From assembly GCA_013042765.1 (NCBI GenBank), contig JABDPP010000292.1, forward strand, positions 1 through 5,576: 5,576 bases of DNA, read 5' to 3'. The notes beneath the pieces were generated by a model, which saw nothing but the letters and a program-made list of their open reading frames with translations, searched no databases and was not told the DNA's origin. Origin of the DNA: Litoreibacter sp. GTDB taxonomy: Bacteria > Pseudomonadota > Alphaproteobacteria > Rhodobacterales > Rhodobacteraceae. Position numbers and translations under genes: made by a program. Positions within the stretch are counted from its first letter, which is position 1. Every line of letters begins with the position of its first letter. Below, in pieces: positions 1 through 5,576 of this stretch.

Positions 1-411
1 GTTATCAGCCGTCACCAGCGTCAGCATCGCGAAAGTGAAGAAGGACAGGTAGGCGAAGAACCGCGGCCGGTAGCTCTCACCCTCGCGGAAGTTCTCGTCA
101 TGGGCCATGTAGCCGAAAGAGTAGAGATGCACGAGCGCGGAGACGGTTGTCACCACGATCAGCATGATTGCGGTCAACCGGTCGAGCCGGATCGCCCAAC
201 TGGTGTCGAGTGTGCCCGACTGGATCCAGCGCAGGATCTCGATCTGCTGGGTCGTGCCATCAAAGGTCAGGAAGACGATCCAACTCAGGAGCGCCGAGAG
301 GAACAGAAGGCCCGTTGCCACGATGCAGGCGGCCTGCTCGCCGATGAGTTTCCACCCAAAGCCACAGAGCAACGCGCCGATGATGGGGGCAAAGAGGATG
401 ATGGTTTCCAT
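1..411 (-). CDS. nuoL: NADH-quinone oxidoreductase subunit L, N-terminal 137 codons (cut by window edge)
   Basis: NuoL is the most distal antiporter-like proton-pumping subunit of complex I in the cytoplasmic membrane. I read this piece from the ATG at 411-409. It begins [15 protein letters not shown] and runs in frame to the window edge without a stop, so only the first 137 of roughly 600 to 700 residues expected for the family are present. Visible hallmarks are a hydrophobic first helix (residues 3-18), a second helix around 28-50, the segment [16 protein letters not shown] (72-87) leading into VHLYSFGYM (94-102), and [16 protein letters not shown] (117-132) ending in VTADN. The key glutamate of the antiporter fold normally lies just after this last motif, so it falls outside the window. 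The start is 7 bases after the nuoK stop, with GAAGGG at 428-423 as a rather distant ribosome binding site. It is incomplete only because of the window boundary; nothing suggests a broken gene. Confidence 0.96.
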   Translation of the reverse strand, partial: METIILFAPIIGALLCGFGWKLIGEQAACIVATGLLFLSALLSWIVFLTFDGTTQQIEILRWIQSGTLDTSWAIRLDRLTAIMLIVVTTVSALVHLYSFGYMAHDENFREGESYRPRFFAYLSFFTFAMLTLVTADN

Positions 412-418
412 GAGTGCG

Positions 419-724
419 TTAGCCCTTCATCACATTGACGTCCTCGACGGCAATGGTGCCGCGATTACGGAAGAAACAAACCAGGATGGCGAGGCCGATG
501 GCCGCCTCCGCCGCCGCGACGGTCAGTACGAAAAGCGTGAAGACCTGCCCGACTAGATCGCCGAGAAAGCTGGAGAACGCGACGAGGTTGATATTGACCG
601 CCAGCAGCATCAGCTCGATCGACATCAGGATGATGATGACGTTCTTGCGGTTCACGAAAATGCCGAAAATCCCGATCACGAAGAGCGCGGCTGCGACGGT
701 AAGGTAATGTTCCAGTCCGATCAT
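419..724 (-). CDS. nuoK: NADH-quinone oxidoreductase subunit K
   Basis: NuoK (the ND4L homologue) is a three-helix membrane subunit that carries part of the proton path between NuoJ/NuoA and the antiporter-like subunits. The 101-residue product has the usual family length. Helices are visible at about 2-23, 28-50 and 60-85. The two conserved membrane glutamates are present: E37 in the second helix (motif [17 protein letters not shown]) and E73 in the third ([11 protein letters not shown]); they correspond to E36 and E72 of the E. coli protein. The C-terminal tail ([18 protein letters not shown]) is short and cytoplasmic. The start ATG at 724-722 lies 2 bases after the nuoJ stop, and AGGGG at 737-733 is well placed as a ribosome binding site. 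By hand count about 81% of its codons end in G or C, which serves as a reference for the operon. The identification is secure. Confidence 0.98.
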   Translation of the reverse strand: MIGLEHYLTVAAALFVIGIFGIFVNRKNVIIILMSIELMLLAVNINLVAFSSFLGDLVGQVFTLFVLTVAAAEAAIGLAILVCFFRNRGTIAVEDVNVMKG

Positions 725-726
725 GA

Positions 727-1341
727 TTACAGCCCCTGCCCCGGTTTGACGTCCTTCAGCTCCATCTGCTCGGCCGGGTCACGGTAGATCTGGCTCAGGA
801 TATCCTGACGCTTGATATCCACGCGGTGGCGCAGCGTCAGAACGATCGCCCCGATCATCGCAACCAGCAGGATCAGACCCGCGGCCTGGAAGAGATAGAT
901 ATACTTGGTGTAGATCAGTTCACCCAGTGCGGCGGTGTTCTGGGTCTCCGACAAAGGCGGGGTGACCGCATCGCGCAGGGCCGTTGCGTTCTCGGCCGTT
1001 TCCCAGACCCCGAAGACCAGTGCCAGCTCCATCAAAAGGATCACACCGATCAGGCCCGCGAGCGGCACGAACTTGGCCAGCTCACCGCGCAGTTCCGCGA
1101 AATCCACGTCAAGCATCATAACCACAAACAGGAACAGCACCGCGACCGCGCCCACATAGACGATGATCAACAGCATCGCCACGAACTCCGCGCCCAGTAG
1201 CACGAAGAGCCCCGCTGAGCTGAGGAAGGCCAGGATCAGCCACAGGACCGAGTGCACCGGGTTGCGCGCAATCACCACGAACAGCCCTGAAGTAACGACC
1301 GTGATCGCGAAAAGATAAAATGCGAAATCCGCAAATCCCAT
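727..1341 (-). CDS. nuoJ: NADH-quinone oxidoreductase subunit J
   Basis: NuoJ (the ND6 homologue) is a five-helix membrane subunit next to NuoH and NuoK; its third helix is the site of the conformational change thought to couple quinone chemistry to proton pumping. The 204-residue product shows helices at about 5-24, 29-49, 52-77, 91-112 and 148-170. The third carries the family signature [20 protein letters not shown] (52-71), including E52 and Y62. The fifth is [20 protein letters not shown]. The sequence continues for about 34 hydrophilic residues after the last helix, making it longer than the E. coli protein (about 184 residues); I take this tail as normal for alphaproteobacteria, from memory. 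The start ATG at 1341-1339 overlaps the stop of the preceding CMD-family gene by one base (TGATG). A strong ribosome binding site precedes it, so nuoJ can also be translated independently of that gene. Confidence 0.98.
   Translation of the reverse strand: MGFADFAFYLFAITVVTSGLFVVIARNPVHSVLWLILAFLSSAGLFVLLGAEFVAMLLIIVYVGAVAVLFLFVVMMLDVDFAELRGELAKFVPLAGLIGVILLMELALVFGVWETAENATALRDAVTPPLSETQNTAALGELIYTKYIYLFQAAGLILLVAMIGAIVLTLRHRVDIKRQDILSQIYRDPAEQMELKDVKPGQGL
733..737 (-). promoter_or_regulatory. Ribosome binding site of nuoK
   Basis: The minus-strand sequence AGGGG lies 8 bases before the nuoK ATG at 724, within the last codons of nuoJ. Spacing is good and it supports the chosen start, which yields the standard-length 101-residue protein. 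Confidence 0.55.
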
Positions 1342-1748
1342 CAGCTTTCCCCTTCCTGTGGCGTGTCCAGCACCTCGGTGGCAAGTTCCATCGCCTTGCT
1401 CATCGCGGGCACGCCGCCGAACATCGCGGCCTGCGCGATGGTTTCGGCAATTTCCTGTTTTGTGGCCCCCGCTTCCACCAGATGGCGCACTGTGATGCGG
1501 ATCTGCGCCTCCGCCTGCGCGCCCTGAATGGTCAGGCCCGTCAGGGTCAGCAGAAGACGTGTCTTGGCATCCAGCCCGTCGGGGCTCAGCCCCTTGCCCA
1601 TGAACTGTTCCATCAGCTCCGCAGGCATGGTCGGCATCATCGACTCAAACCCCTTGGGCGTGAAGTTTTCCAGCGCCGGGCTGACCGCCTTGGCCCATTC
1701 CTGACCCATGGCCATCATCTGTTCAAAAGGGGTTTTCGGATCGCTCAT
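1341..1748 (-). CDS. Carboxymuconolactone decarboxylase (CMD)-family protein embedded in the nuo operon, role unknown
   Basis: This 135-residue soluble protein sits between nuoI and nuoJ and is not a canonical complex I subunit. Residues 53-127 form a CMD-like all-helical domain, with [18 protein letters not shown] (59-76), [12 protein letters not shown] (89-100) and [17 protein letters not shown] (107-123) matching the family's LD-x-KTR, GAT-x-x-E-I and G-x-P blocks. The first 50 residues are unusually rich in methionine (9) and look helical. There are no cysteines, so it lacks the CxxC pair that gives AhpD-type members peroxidase or disulfide chemistry. Compared from memory with true PcaC decarboxylase, two histidines of that enzyme appear replaced (T at residue 86, K at 118), so aromatic catabolism is unlikely. 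The ATG overlaps the nuoI stop as ATGA with no clear ribosome binding site, which suggests translational coupling. Similarly placed CMD-family genes occur in Rhodobacterales complex I operons as far as I recall; a role in assembly or protection is inference only. Confidence 0.88.
   Translation of the reverse strand: MSDPKTPFEQMMAMGQEWAKAVSPALENFTPKGFESMMPTMPAELMEQFMGKGLSPDGLDAKTRLLLTLTGLTIQGAQAEAQIRITVRHLVEAGATKQEIAETIAQAAMFGGVPAMSKAMELATEVLDTPQEGES
1349..1357 (-). promoter_or_regulatory. Ribosome binding site of nuoJ
   Basis: The minus-strand sequence AGGAAGGGG ends 7 bases before the nuoJ ATG at 1341 and lies in the last codons of the CMD-family gene. It is one of the strongest Shine-Dalgarno matches in the window. 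It means nuoJ does not depend wholly on coupled translation from the CMD-family gene despite the TGATG overlap. Confidence 0.7.
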
Positions 1749-2236
1749 CGGTAGGGGGCATCCATCTCAAGGTTACGGGCAATCTCGGCTTCCCAGCGTT
1801 CGCCGTTCTCCAGGAGCTTGGCCTTGTCGTAGTAAAGCTCCTCGCGGGTCTCAGTGGCGAATTCGAAATTCGGGCCTTCGACAATGGCATCAACCGGGCA
1901 GGCTTCCTGACAGAAGCCGCAATAGATGCATTTGGTCATGTCGATGTCGTAGCGCGTGGTGCGGCGCGAGCCGTCGTCCCGCGGTTCGGCGTCGATCGTA
2001 ATCGCCTGTGCCGGGCAGATTGCTTCGCAAAGCTTGCAGGCGATGCAGCGCTCTTCACCGTTGGGGTAGCGGCGCAGGGCATGCTCTCCACGGAAGCGCG
2101 GGCTGAGCGGGCCTTTCTCATGCGGGTAGTTCAACGTGGCCTTTGGGGCGAGGAAATACTTCATTCCCAGACCAAATCCCTTGAAGAAATCCAGCAGCAG
2201 GAAGTATTTCGCAAATCTCGAAACGCTTACAGACAT
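1745..2236 (-). CDS. nuoI: NADH-quinone oxidoreductase subunit I (8Fe ferredoxin-type)
   Basis: NuoI (the TYKY homologue) holds the two [4Fe-4S] clusters N6a and N6b that carry electrons from NuoG toward NuoB and cluster N2; it sits on the cytoplasmic face at the junction with the membrane arm. The 163-residue product contains both ferredoxin motifs: C64, C67, C70, C74P and C103, C106, C109, C113P, giving eight cluster ligands. The N-terminal stretch [20 protein letters not shown] (8-27) is the amphipathic anchor typical of the family. An in-frame ATG exists 45 bases upstream at 2281, but it would overlap nuoH and add 15 unconserved residues. I chose the ATG at 2236-2234 because it gives the standard [12 protein letters not shown] start and is preceded at the right distance by GGGAGGG. 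One base separates it from the nuoH stop. Its own stop overlaps the CMD-family start. Confidence 0.98.
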   Translation of the reverse strand: MSVSVSRFAKYFLLLDFFKGFGLGMKYFLAPKATLNYPHEKGPLSPRFRGEHALRRYPNGEERCIACKLCEAICPAQAITIDAEPRDDGSRRTTRYDIDMTKCIYCGFCQEACPVDAIVEGPNFEFATETREELYYDKAKLLENGERWEAEIARNLEMDAPYR

Positions 2237-2237
2237 A

Positions 2238-3275
2238 TCACCCTCCCACGGCCCAGCGGGCATAGGCTCCGCCGAAGGCACCGTATTGTGCGAAGAAAGC
2301 CACGATCACGACCCAGGCGAGGCTGAACGGCAGGAACACTTTCCAGCCCAGACGCATCAGCTGGTCGTAGCGGTAGCGGGGCACGATGGCCTTGACCATC
2401 GCGAACATGAAGAAGAACACGGCCATCTTACCGACCATCCAGAGCGCGCCGTCCGCAACACCCGGGATCGGGGACAACCAACCGCCGAAGAACAGCAGGG
2501 TGATCAGCGCGCACATCAGGAAGATGGCGATATATTCGCCGGCCATGAACAGCAGGAACGGGGTCGAGGAATACTCAACCTGGTAGCCCGCCACGAGTTC
2601 CGATTCCGCTTCCGGAAGGTCAAAGGGCGGCCGGTTGGTCTCCGCCAGCGCGGAGATGAAGAACAGGAACACCATCGGCAGATGCGGCAGCCAGTACCAT
2701 GAGAAGAACCCGTAGGCGCCGTCCTGTGCCCGCACGATATCGCCGAAATTCAGCGACCCGGTCGAAAGCACGACGCCGATGATGATCAGGCCGATCGAAA
2801 CCTCGTAGGAGATCATTTGCGCTGCGGATCTGAGCGAGCCGAGGAACGGGTATTTCGAGTTCGACGCCCAGCCCCCCATGATCACGCCGTAGACCTCGAG
2901 CGAGCCGATCGCGAAGACATAAAGGATGGCCACGTTCAGATCGGCCAGCACCCAGGTGTCGTTGAACGGGATTACCGCCCAGGCGATCATCGCCAGAACG
3001 AAGGAGACCAGCGGCGCCAGCATGAACACGGTCTTGTCCGCTCCAGCGGGGATCACGATCTCTTTGACCACGTATTTCAGAGCATCGGCTACGGTCTGCA
3101 AGAGTCCGAAAATGCCAACCACGTTGGGTCCGCGGCGCATCTGGACCGCAGCCCAGATTTTGCGGTCGCCGTAAACCAGAAACAGCAGCGAGACCATGAC
3201 GAAGCCGATCACCGCGAGGCATTGAGCCACGATGATCAGGGCGATCCCCGGTCCAGTTGTCAGAAACTCAGCCAT
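2238..3275 (-). CDS. nuoH: NADH-quinone oxidoreductase subunit H
   Basis: NuoH (the ND1 homologue) is the membrane subunit that forms the ubiquinone chamber with NuoB and NuoD and the entry to the E-channel. The product has 345 residues and about eight hydrophobic helices, starting at 11-36. Family motifs are all present: [19 protein letters not shown] (36-54), [20 protein letters not shown] (134-153), SYEVS with E158, [20 protein letters not shown] (211-230) covering the acidic quinone-site loop, FMAGEY with E247, and [17 protein letters not shown] (300-316). Residue 37 is D where many homologues have E (ERK); the DRK form is, from memory, usual in alphaproteobacteria such as Paracoccus. The start ATG at 3275-3273 gives the standard N-terminus and is 6 bases after the stop of the unknown ORF, with GAGGGA as a close ribosome binding site. 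No frame disruption is seen. Confidence 0.98.
   Translation of the reverse strand: MAEFLTTGPGIALIIVAQCLAVIGFVMVSLLFLVYGDRKIWAAVQMRRGPNVVGIFGLLQTVADALKYVVKEIVIPAGADKTVFMLAPLVSFVLAMIAWAVIPFNDTWVLADLNVAILYVFAIGSLEVYGVIMGGWASNSKYPFLGSLRSAAQMISYEVSIGLIIIGVVLSTGSLNFGDIVRAQDGAYGFFSWYWLPHLPMVFLFFISALAETNRPPFDLPEAESELVAGYQVEYSSTPFLLFMAGEYIAIFLMCALITLLFFGGWLSPIPGVADGALWMVGKMAVFFFMFAMVKAIVPRYRYDQLMRLGWKVFLPFSLAWVVIVAFFAQYGAFGGAYARWAVGG
2241..2247 (-). promoter_or_regulatory. Ribosome binding site of nuoI
   Basis: The minus-strand sequence GGGAGGG lies 4 bases before the ATG at 2236, inside the last codons of nuoH. It is purine-rich and well matched to the 3' end of 16S rRNA. It decides the nuoI start in favour of 2236 over the in-frame ATG at 2281, which would lie within nuoH. 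Confidence 0.7.
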
Positions 3276-3281
3276 CTTCCC

Positions 3282-3542
3282 TCACATCGCCCGTCGTGTC
3301 ATTTTTATCCCGGTCCGGGCACAGGCCAGAACCGGCAGTTTGTTATCAATCACGTTCAAACCTTCCGGCGCGGTCTGTGACATCGTGTAAACCGCATCGC
3401 TGCGCCAGACGCCACCCTTGCCTGCCATGTTGGCGGCGATTTGTGGCTCAGATCCGTGGCCGATCAGGATCGAATCATCCTTTGGCGTAAAAGAGGCGCA
3501 AAGGTCGTGCCCGCCGAAGCCTATGATCCCTGTAGTCCGCAT
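3282..3542 (-). CDS. Unrecognised 86-codon ORF between nuoG and nuoH
   Basis: I do not recognise this protein. It starts at the ATG at 3542-3540, which overlaps the nuoG stop by one base (TAATG), and ends in TGA 6 bases before nuoH. It is the only frame open across this interval on the minus strand; the other two reach stops early. The product begins [18 protein letters not shown] and ends with a basic tail (GIKMTRRAM). It is glycine-rich (11 of 86), has two cysteines (C15, C74), no membrane helix, no signal peptide and no known metal-binding spacing. About 66% of its codons end in G or C by hand count, against about 81% in nuoK, and it uses ATA, CGA and TCT, so it looks weakly selected or younger than its neighbours. 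Complex I clusters of Paracoccus and Rhodobacter carry unidentified frames in such positions. The same frame stays open upstream inside nuoG to 3701, but that part is a shadow of nuoG. Its position suggests real, coupled translation; function is unknown. Confidence 0.68.
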   Translation of the reverse strand: MRTTGIIGFGGHDLCASFTPKDDSILIGHGSEPQIAANMAGKGGVWRSDAVYTMSQTAPEGLNVIDNKLPVLACARTGIKMTRRAM

Positions 3543-5566
3543 TATTCGGCCGCCAGTGCCGCGCTCGCGCGGGCCTTTGCGTTGGCGCTGAGCTCGGCCA
3601 TCAACTGGCTGGCCCGTGCGATCGGGTTGGTCAGATAGAAACTCGCGACTGCCGGCACGAAGGCCCCCTTGCCCAGTGCCTTTGAGGCAAGCGGCTGCCA
3701 CGCATTTTCAGGAACAACGTTTATGGCGGCCAGATGCGGTACGGCTTCGACCAATGCGCTGCGCAGTTGAGCGAGGCTGTCATACGGCAATGTCGCGTCC
3801 AGCTCGGCGGACAGGGCGCGCAGGATGGCCCAGTTCTCTTTTGCCTCTCCCGGAGCAAATCCGGCGCGCAACGCAAGTTGCGGCCGGCCTTCGGTATTAA
3901 CGAAAAGGCCCTGCTCCTCGGTATAGGCTGCGCCGGGCAGAATGATGTCCGCCCGATGGGCCCCGCGATCACCGTGGCTGCCCTGATAGATGACAAAGGG
4001 ACCGTCTGCGATTTCGACCTCGTCGGCTCCAAGGTTGTAGATCACCTCAGCGCCCTCGAGAGCCGTGCTCATGCCACCGTCGGCGGTACAGCCCGCATCC
4101 ATCGCGCCGACACGGCCTGCAGCGGTGTGGAGCACAAGGAACCCCGCGCCGGTTTTCTCGGCAATGTCCATTGCAGCCGCAAGAACCGCTCCCCCGTCCG
4201 TACGGCGCAGCGCGCCCTGCCCGACCAACACGATCGTCGGGCCTTCCGAGAGGCTCTTGGCCAGTTTTTTGTCTTTCTGAAGGCGTTGCAGGTCTTCCAC
4301 GCTGTCACCCGCGTCGGTCACATCGTAGGTGAACGCAGCCGGGGCCCCGACGCGCGTCACACTTGCGCCGTTGAGCCATGCTTTGCGGATCCGGGCATTG
4401 AGAACCGGAGCCTCGACGCTCGGGTCTGTGCCAATCATCACGAAGTTGCTGGCGGTATCGATATCCTCGATGCAGGCCGTGCCCACATAGGCCGAGCGAT
4501 TGCCAGCCGGTAACGCAGCGCCATCGGTGCGGCACTCGACCGAACCACCCTGCCCTTCAACCAGTTGCTTGAGAGCAAACGCAGCCTCCACCGGGGTCAG
4601 ATCACCCACCAGGCCCGCCAGCTTCTTGCCTTTCATGGCCGCCGCGGCCTTTTCGAGTGCCTCGCCCCAGCCGGCTTTGCGCAGCTTGCCGTTCTCCCGC
4701 ACATAAGGCTTGTCGAGCCGCTGGCGGCGCAAACCGTCCCAGACAAAGCGGGTCTTGTCGGAAATCCATTCCTCGTTCACGCCGTCGTTGTTTCGCGGCA
4801 GGATGCGCATCACTTCGCGCCCTTTCGTGTCGACGCGGATATTGCTGCCCAGCGCGTCCATCACGTCGATGGTCTCGGTCTTGGTCAGCTCCCACGGACG
4901 CGCCGTGAAGGCGTAAGGCTTCGAGGTCAGCGCGCCCACGGGGCACAGATCGATGATGTTGCCCTGTAGGTTGCTGTCGAGCGTCTCCCCCAGGTAGGAG
5001 GTGATCTCCGAATCCTCGCCACGTCCGGTCTGGCCCATCTGTGTGATGCCCGCGACCTCGGTCGTGAACCGCACGCAGCGCGTGCAGGAGATGCAGCGCG
5101 TCATATGGGTCTCGACCAGCGGCCCCAGATCCAGATCGGTCGAGGCTCGCTTAGGCTCACGGAAACGACTGAAGTCCACCCCGTAAGCCATTGCCTGGTC
5201 CTGCAAATCGCATTCGCCACCCTGGTCACAAATCGGGCAGTCCAGCGGGTGATTGATGAGCAGGAACTCCATCACGCCCTCTCGGGCCTTCTTGACCATG
5301 GGCGAATTCGTCTTGATCACCGGTGGCTGGCCTTCGGGCCCCGGACGCAGGTCCTTGACCTGCATCGCGCAGGAGGCAGCGGGCTTGGGCGGGCCGCCGA
5401 CGACCTCAACAAGGCACATCCGGCAGTTGCCGGCGATGCTCAGCCGCTCATGGTAACAGAAACGCGGGATCTCGATGCCGGCTTGCTCGCAGGCCTGAAT
5501 GAGCGTCAGACGCGGATCAACTTCGATCTCGTGATCATCGATGACGATTTTGCGGAGGTCAGACAT
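3542..5566 (-). CDS. nuoG: NADH-quinone oxidoreductase subunit G
   Basis: NuoG (the 75 kDa subunit homologue) is the largest peripheral-arm subunit; it receives electrons from NuoF and passes them along clusters N1b, N4 and N5 to NuoI. The 674-residue product has, in order: a [2Fe-2S] plant-ferredoxin-like domain with C37, C48, C51 and C66 (N1b); the His-Cys motif H106-x3-C110-x2-C113-x5-C119 (N5); C158, C161, C164 and C208P (N4); then a molybdopterin-oxidoreductase-like region from about 222 onward that has lost cofactor function in this family; and an alanine-rich C-terminus. The CxxCxxxC motif that binds extra cluster N7 in E. coli and Thermus is absent, as in mitochondrial and alphaproteobacterial proteins, and the length fits that shorter type. 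The ATG at 5566-5564 gives the conserved [16 protein letters not shown] start. Only 10 bases upstream are visible, so its ribosome binding site cannot be judged. The stop overlaps the following ORF. Confidence 0.98.
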   Translation of the reverse strand: MSDLRKIVIDDHEIEVDPRLTLIQACEQAGIEIPRFCYHERLSIAGNCRMCLVEVVGGPPKPAASCAMQVKDLRPGPEGQPPVIKTNSPMVKKAREGVMEFLLINHPLDCPICDQGGECDLQDQAMAYGVDFSRFREPKRASTDLDLGPLVETHMTRCISCTRCVRFTTEVAGITQMGQTGRGEDSEITSYLGETLDSNLQGNIIDLCPVGALTSKPYAFTARPWELTKTETIDVMDALGSNIRVDTKGREVMRILPRNNDGVNEEWISDKTRFVWDGLRRQRLDKPYVRENGKLRKAGWGEALEKAAAAMKGKKLAGLVGDLTPVEAAFALKQLVEGQGGSVECRTDGAALPAGNRSAYVGTACIEDIDTASNFVMIGTDPSVEAPVLNARIRKAWLNGASVTRVGAPAAFTYDVTDAGDSVEDLQRLQKDKKLAKSLSEGPTIVLVGQGALRRTDGGAVLAAAMDIAEKTGAGFLVLHTAAGRVGAMDAGCTADGGMSTALEGAEVIYNLGADEVEIADGPFVIYQGSHGDRGAHRADIILPGAAYTEEQGLFVNTEGRPQLALRAGFAPGEAKENWAILRALSAELDATLPYDSLAQLRSALVEAVPHLAAINVVPENAWQPLASKALGKGAFVPAVASFYLTNPIARASQLMAELSANAKARASAALAAE

Positions 5567-5576
5567 CAGTTCATTT
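5566..5576 (-). other. Possible 3' end of the gene upstream of nuoG
   Basis: The 10 bases before nuoG hold two minus-strand TGA triplets, at 5573-5571 and 5568-5566. The second overlaps the nuoG ATG as TGATG, the same arrangement seen at the CMD-family/nuoJ junction. One of them may end an upstream operon gene (nuoF or a small unidentified frame), but too little sequence is visible to choose a frame or to prove a gene is there. Confidence 0.3.

Noticed and set aside
1320..1754. Plus-strand ORF of 144 codons opposite the CMD-family gene
   Set aside because: It covers exactly the antisense of the CMD-family gene, whose own product has clear family motifs; the antisense product is H/R/G-rich and featureless.
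2237..2281. Longer nuoI with a start at 2281
   Set aside because: The extra 15 residues overlap the 3' end of nuoH and show no family conservation, while the ATG at 2236 has a well-spaced GGGAGGG site and gives the standard N-terminus.
2136..2702. Plus-strand ORF of 188 codons opposite nuoI/nuoH
   Set aside because: It spans the conserved nuoH-nuoI junction in antisense, and its translation is a charged E/H/R/Q-rich string typical of the complement of membrane-protein codons.
2620..3222. Minus-strand ORF of 200 codons in another frame of nuoH
   Set aside because: It lies wholly inside nuoH in a shifted frame; NuoH is unbroken and conserved, and this product is an R/G/D-rich shadow.
2817..3380. 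Plus-strand ORF of 187 codons opposite nuoH and the unknown ORF
   Set aside because: It is the antisense complement of hydrophobic NuoH codons, rich in D, H, R and Q, with no domain and no plausible ribosome binding context.
3543..3701. Longer version of the 86-codon ORF starting inside nuoG at 3701
   Set aside because: The added 53 residues are a shifted-frame reading of conserved nuoG C-terminal codons and have the R/G/Q-rich composition of a shadow; the ATG at 3542 overlapping the nuoG stop is the natural start.
3734..4513. Long plus-strand ORF of 259 codons opposite nuoG
   Set aside because: It is fully antisense to the conserved nuoG coding sequence. Its product has a low-complexity mix of R, A, G and H with no recognisable domain, as expected for an antisense frame in GC-rich DNA with strong third-position bias.
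1..5576. Mobile elements, CRISPR repeats, tRNA/rRNA genes, terminators
   Set aside because: Reading both strands I found no direct repeat array, terminal inverted repeats, transposase-like protein, tRNA-like fold or hairpin followed by a T run; coding is nearly continuous and leaves no room for them.

Overview
The window is an internal piece of a respiratory complex I (proton-pumping NADH:ubiquinone oxidoreductase, nuo) operon, lying entirely on the minus strand. It is GC-rich, and the protein sequences look like those of an alphaproteobacterium, most likely Rhodobacterales (Rhodobacter/Paracoccus/Roseobacter relatives). Three things point that way: NuoH with DRK in place of the usual ERK at the quinone site, a short mitochondrial-like NuoG without the extra N7 cluster, and extra small reading frames between the canonical nuo genes, as known from the Paracoccus and Rhodobacter complex I clusters. 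The species cannot be named from this sequence.

In transcription order (high to low coordinates) the layout is: a few bases before nuoG that may hold the stop codon of an upstream gene; nuoG (5566-3542); an unrecognised 86-codon ORF (3542-3282); nuoH (3275-2238); nuoI (2236-1745); a carboxymuconolactone decarboxylase (CMD)-family gene (1748-1341); nuoJ (1341-727); nuoK (724-419); and the first 137 codons of nuoL (411 to the left edge). Coding is essentially continuous. Junctions are either overlaps of 1 or 4 bases or gaps of 1 to 7 bases, so there is no room for internal promoters or terminators outside coding sequence, and no gene-free stretch approaches 300 bases. I see no tRNA, rRNA, mobile element, CRISPR array or substantial repeat.

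NuoG and NuoI carry iron-sulfur clusters that pass electrons from NADH toward quinone. NuoH forms much of the quinone chamber and the start of the membrane proton path. NuoJ and NuoK are small membrane subunits linking NuoH to the antiporter-like pumps, of which NuoL is the most distal. The two non-canonical genes are the parts worth a second look. Both start codons overlap the stop codon of the preceding nuo gene, so their translation is probably tied to complex I synthesis. The CMD-family protein has no cysteine and so cannot be an AhpD-type peroxidase. The 86-codon ORF matches no family I recognise and has visibly more relaxed codon use than nuoK. Apart from these, the window is an ordinary, well-conserved housekeeping operon, and I do not see an undescribed system beyond the possible accessory roles of these two ORFs.
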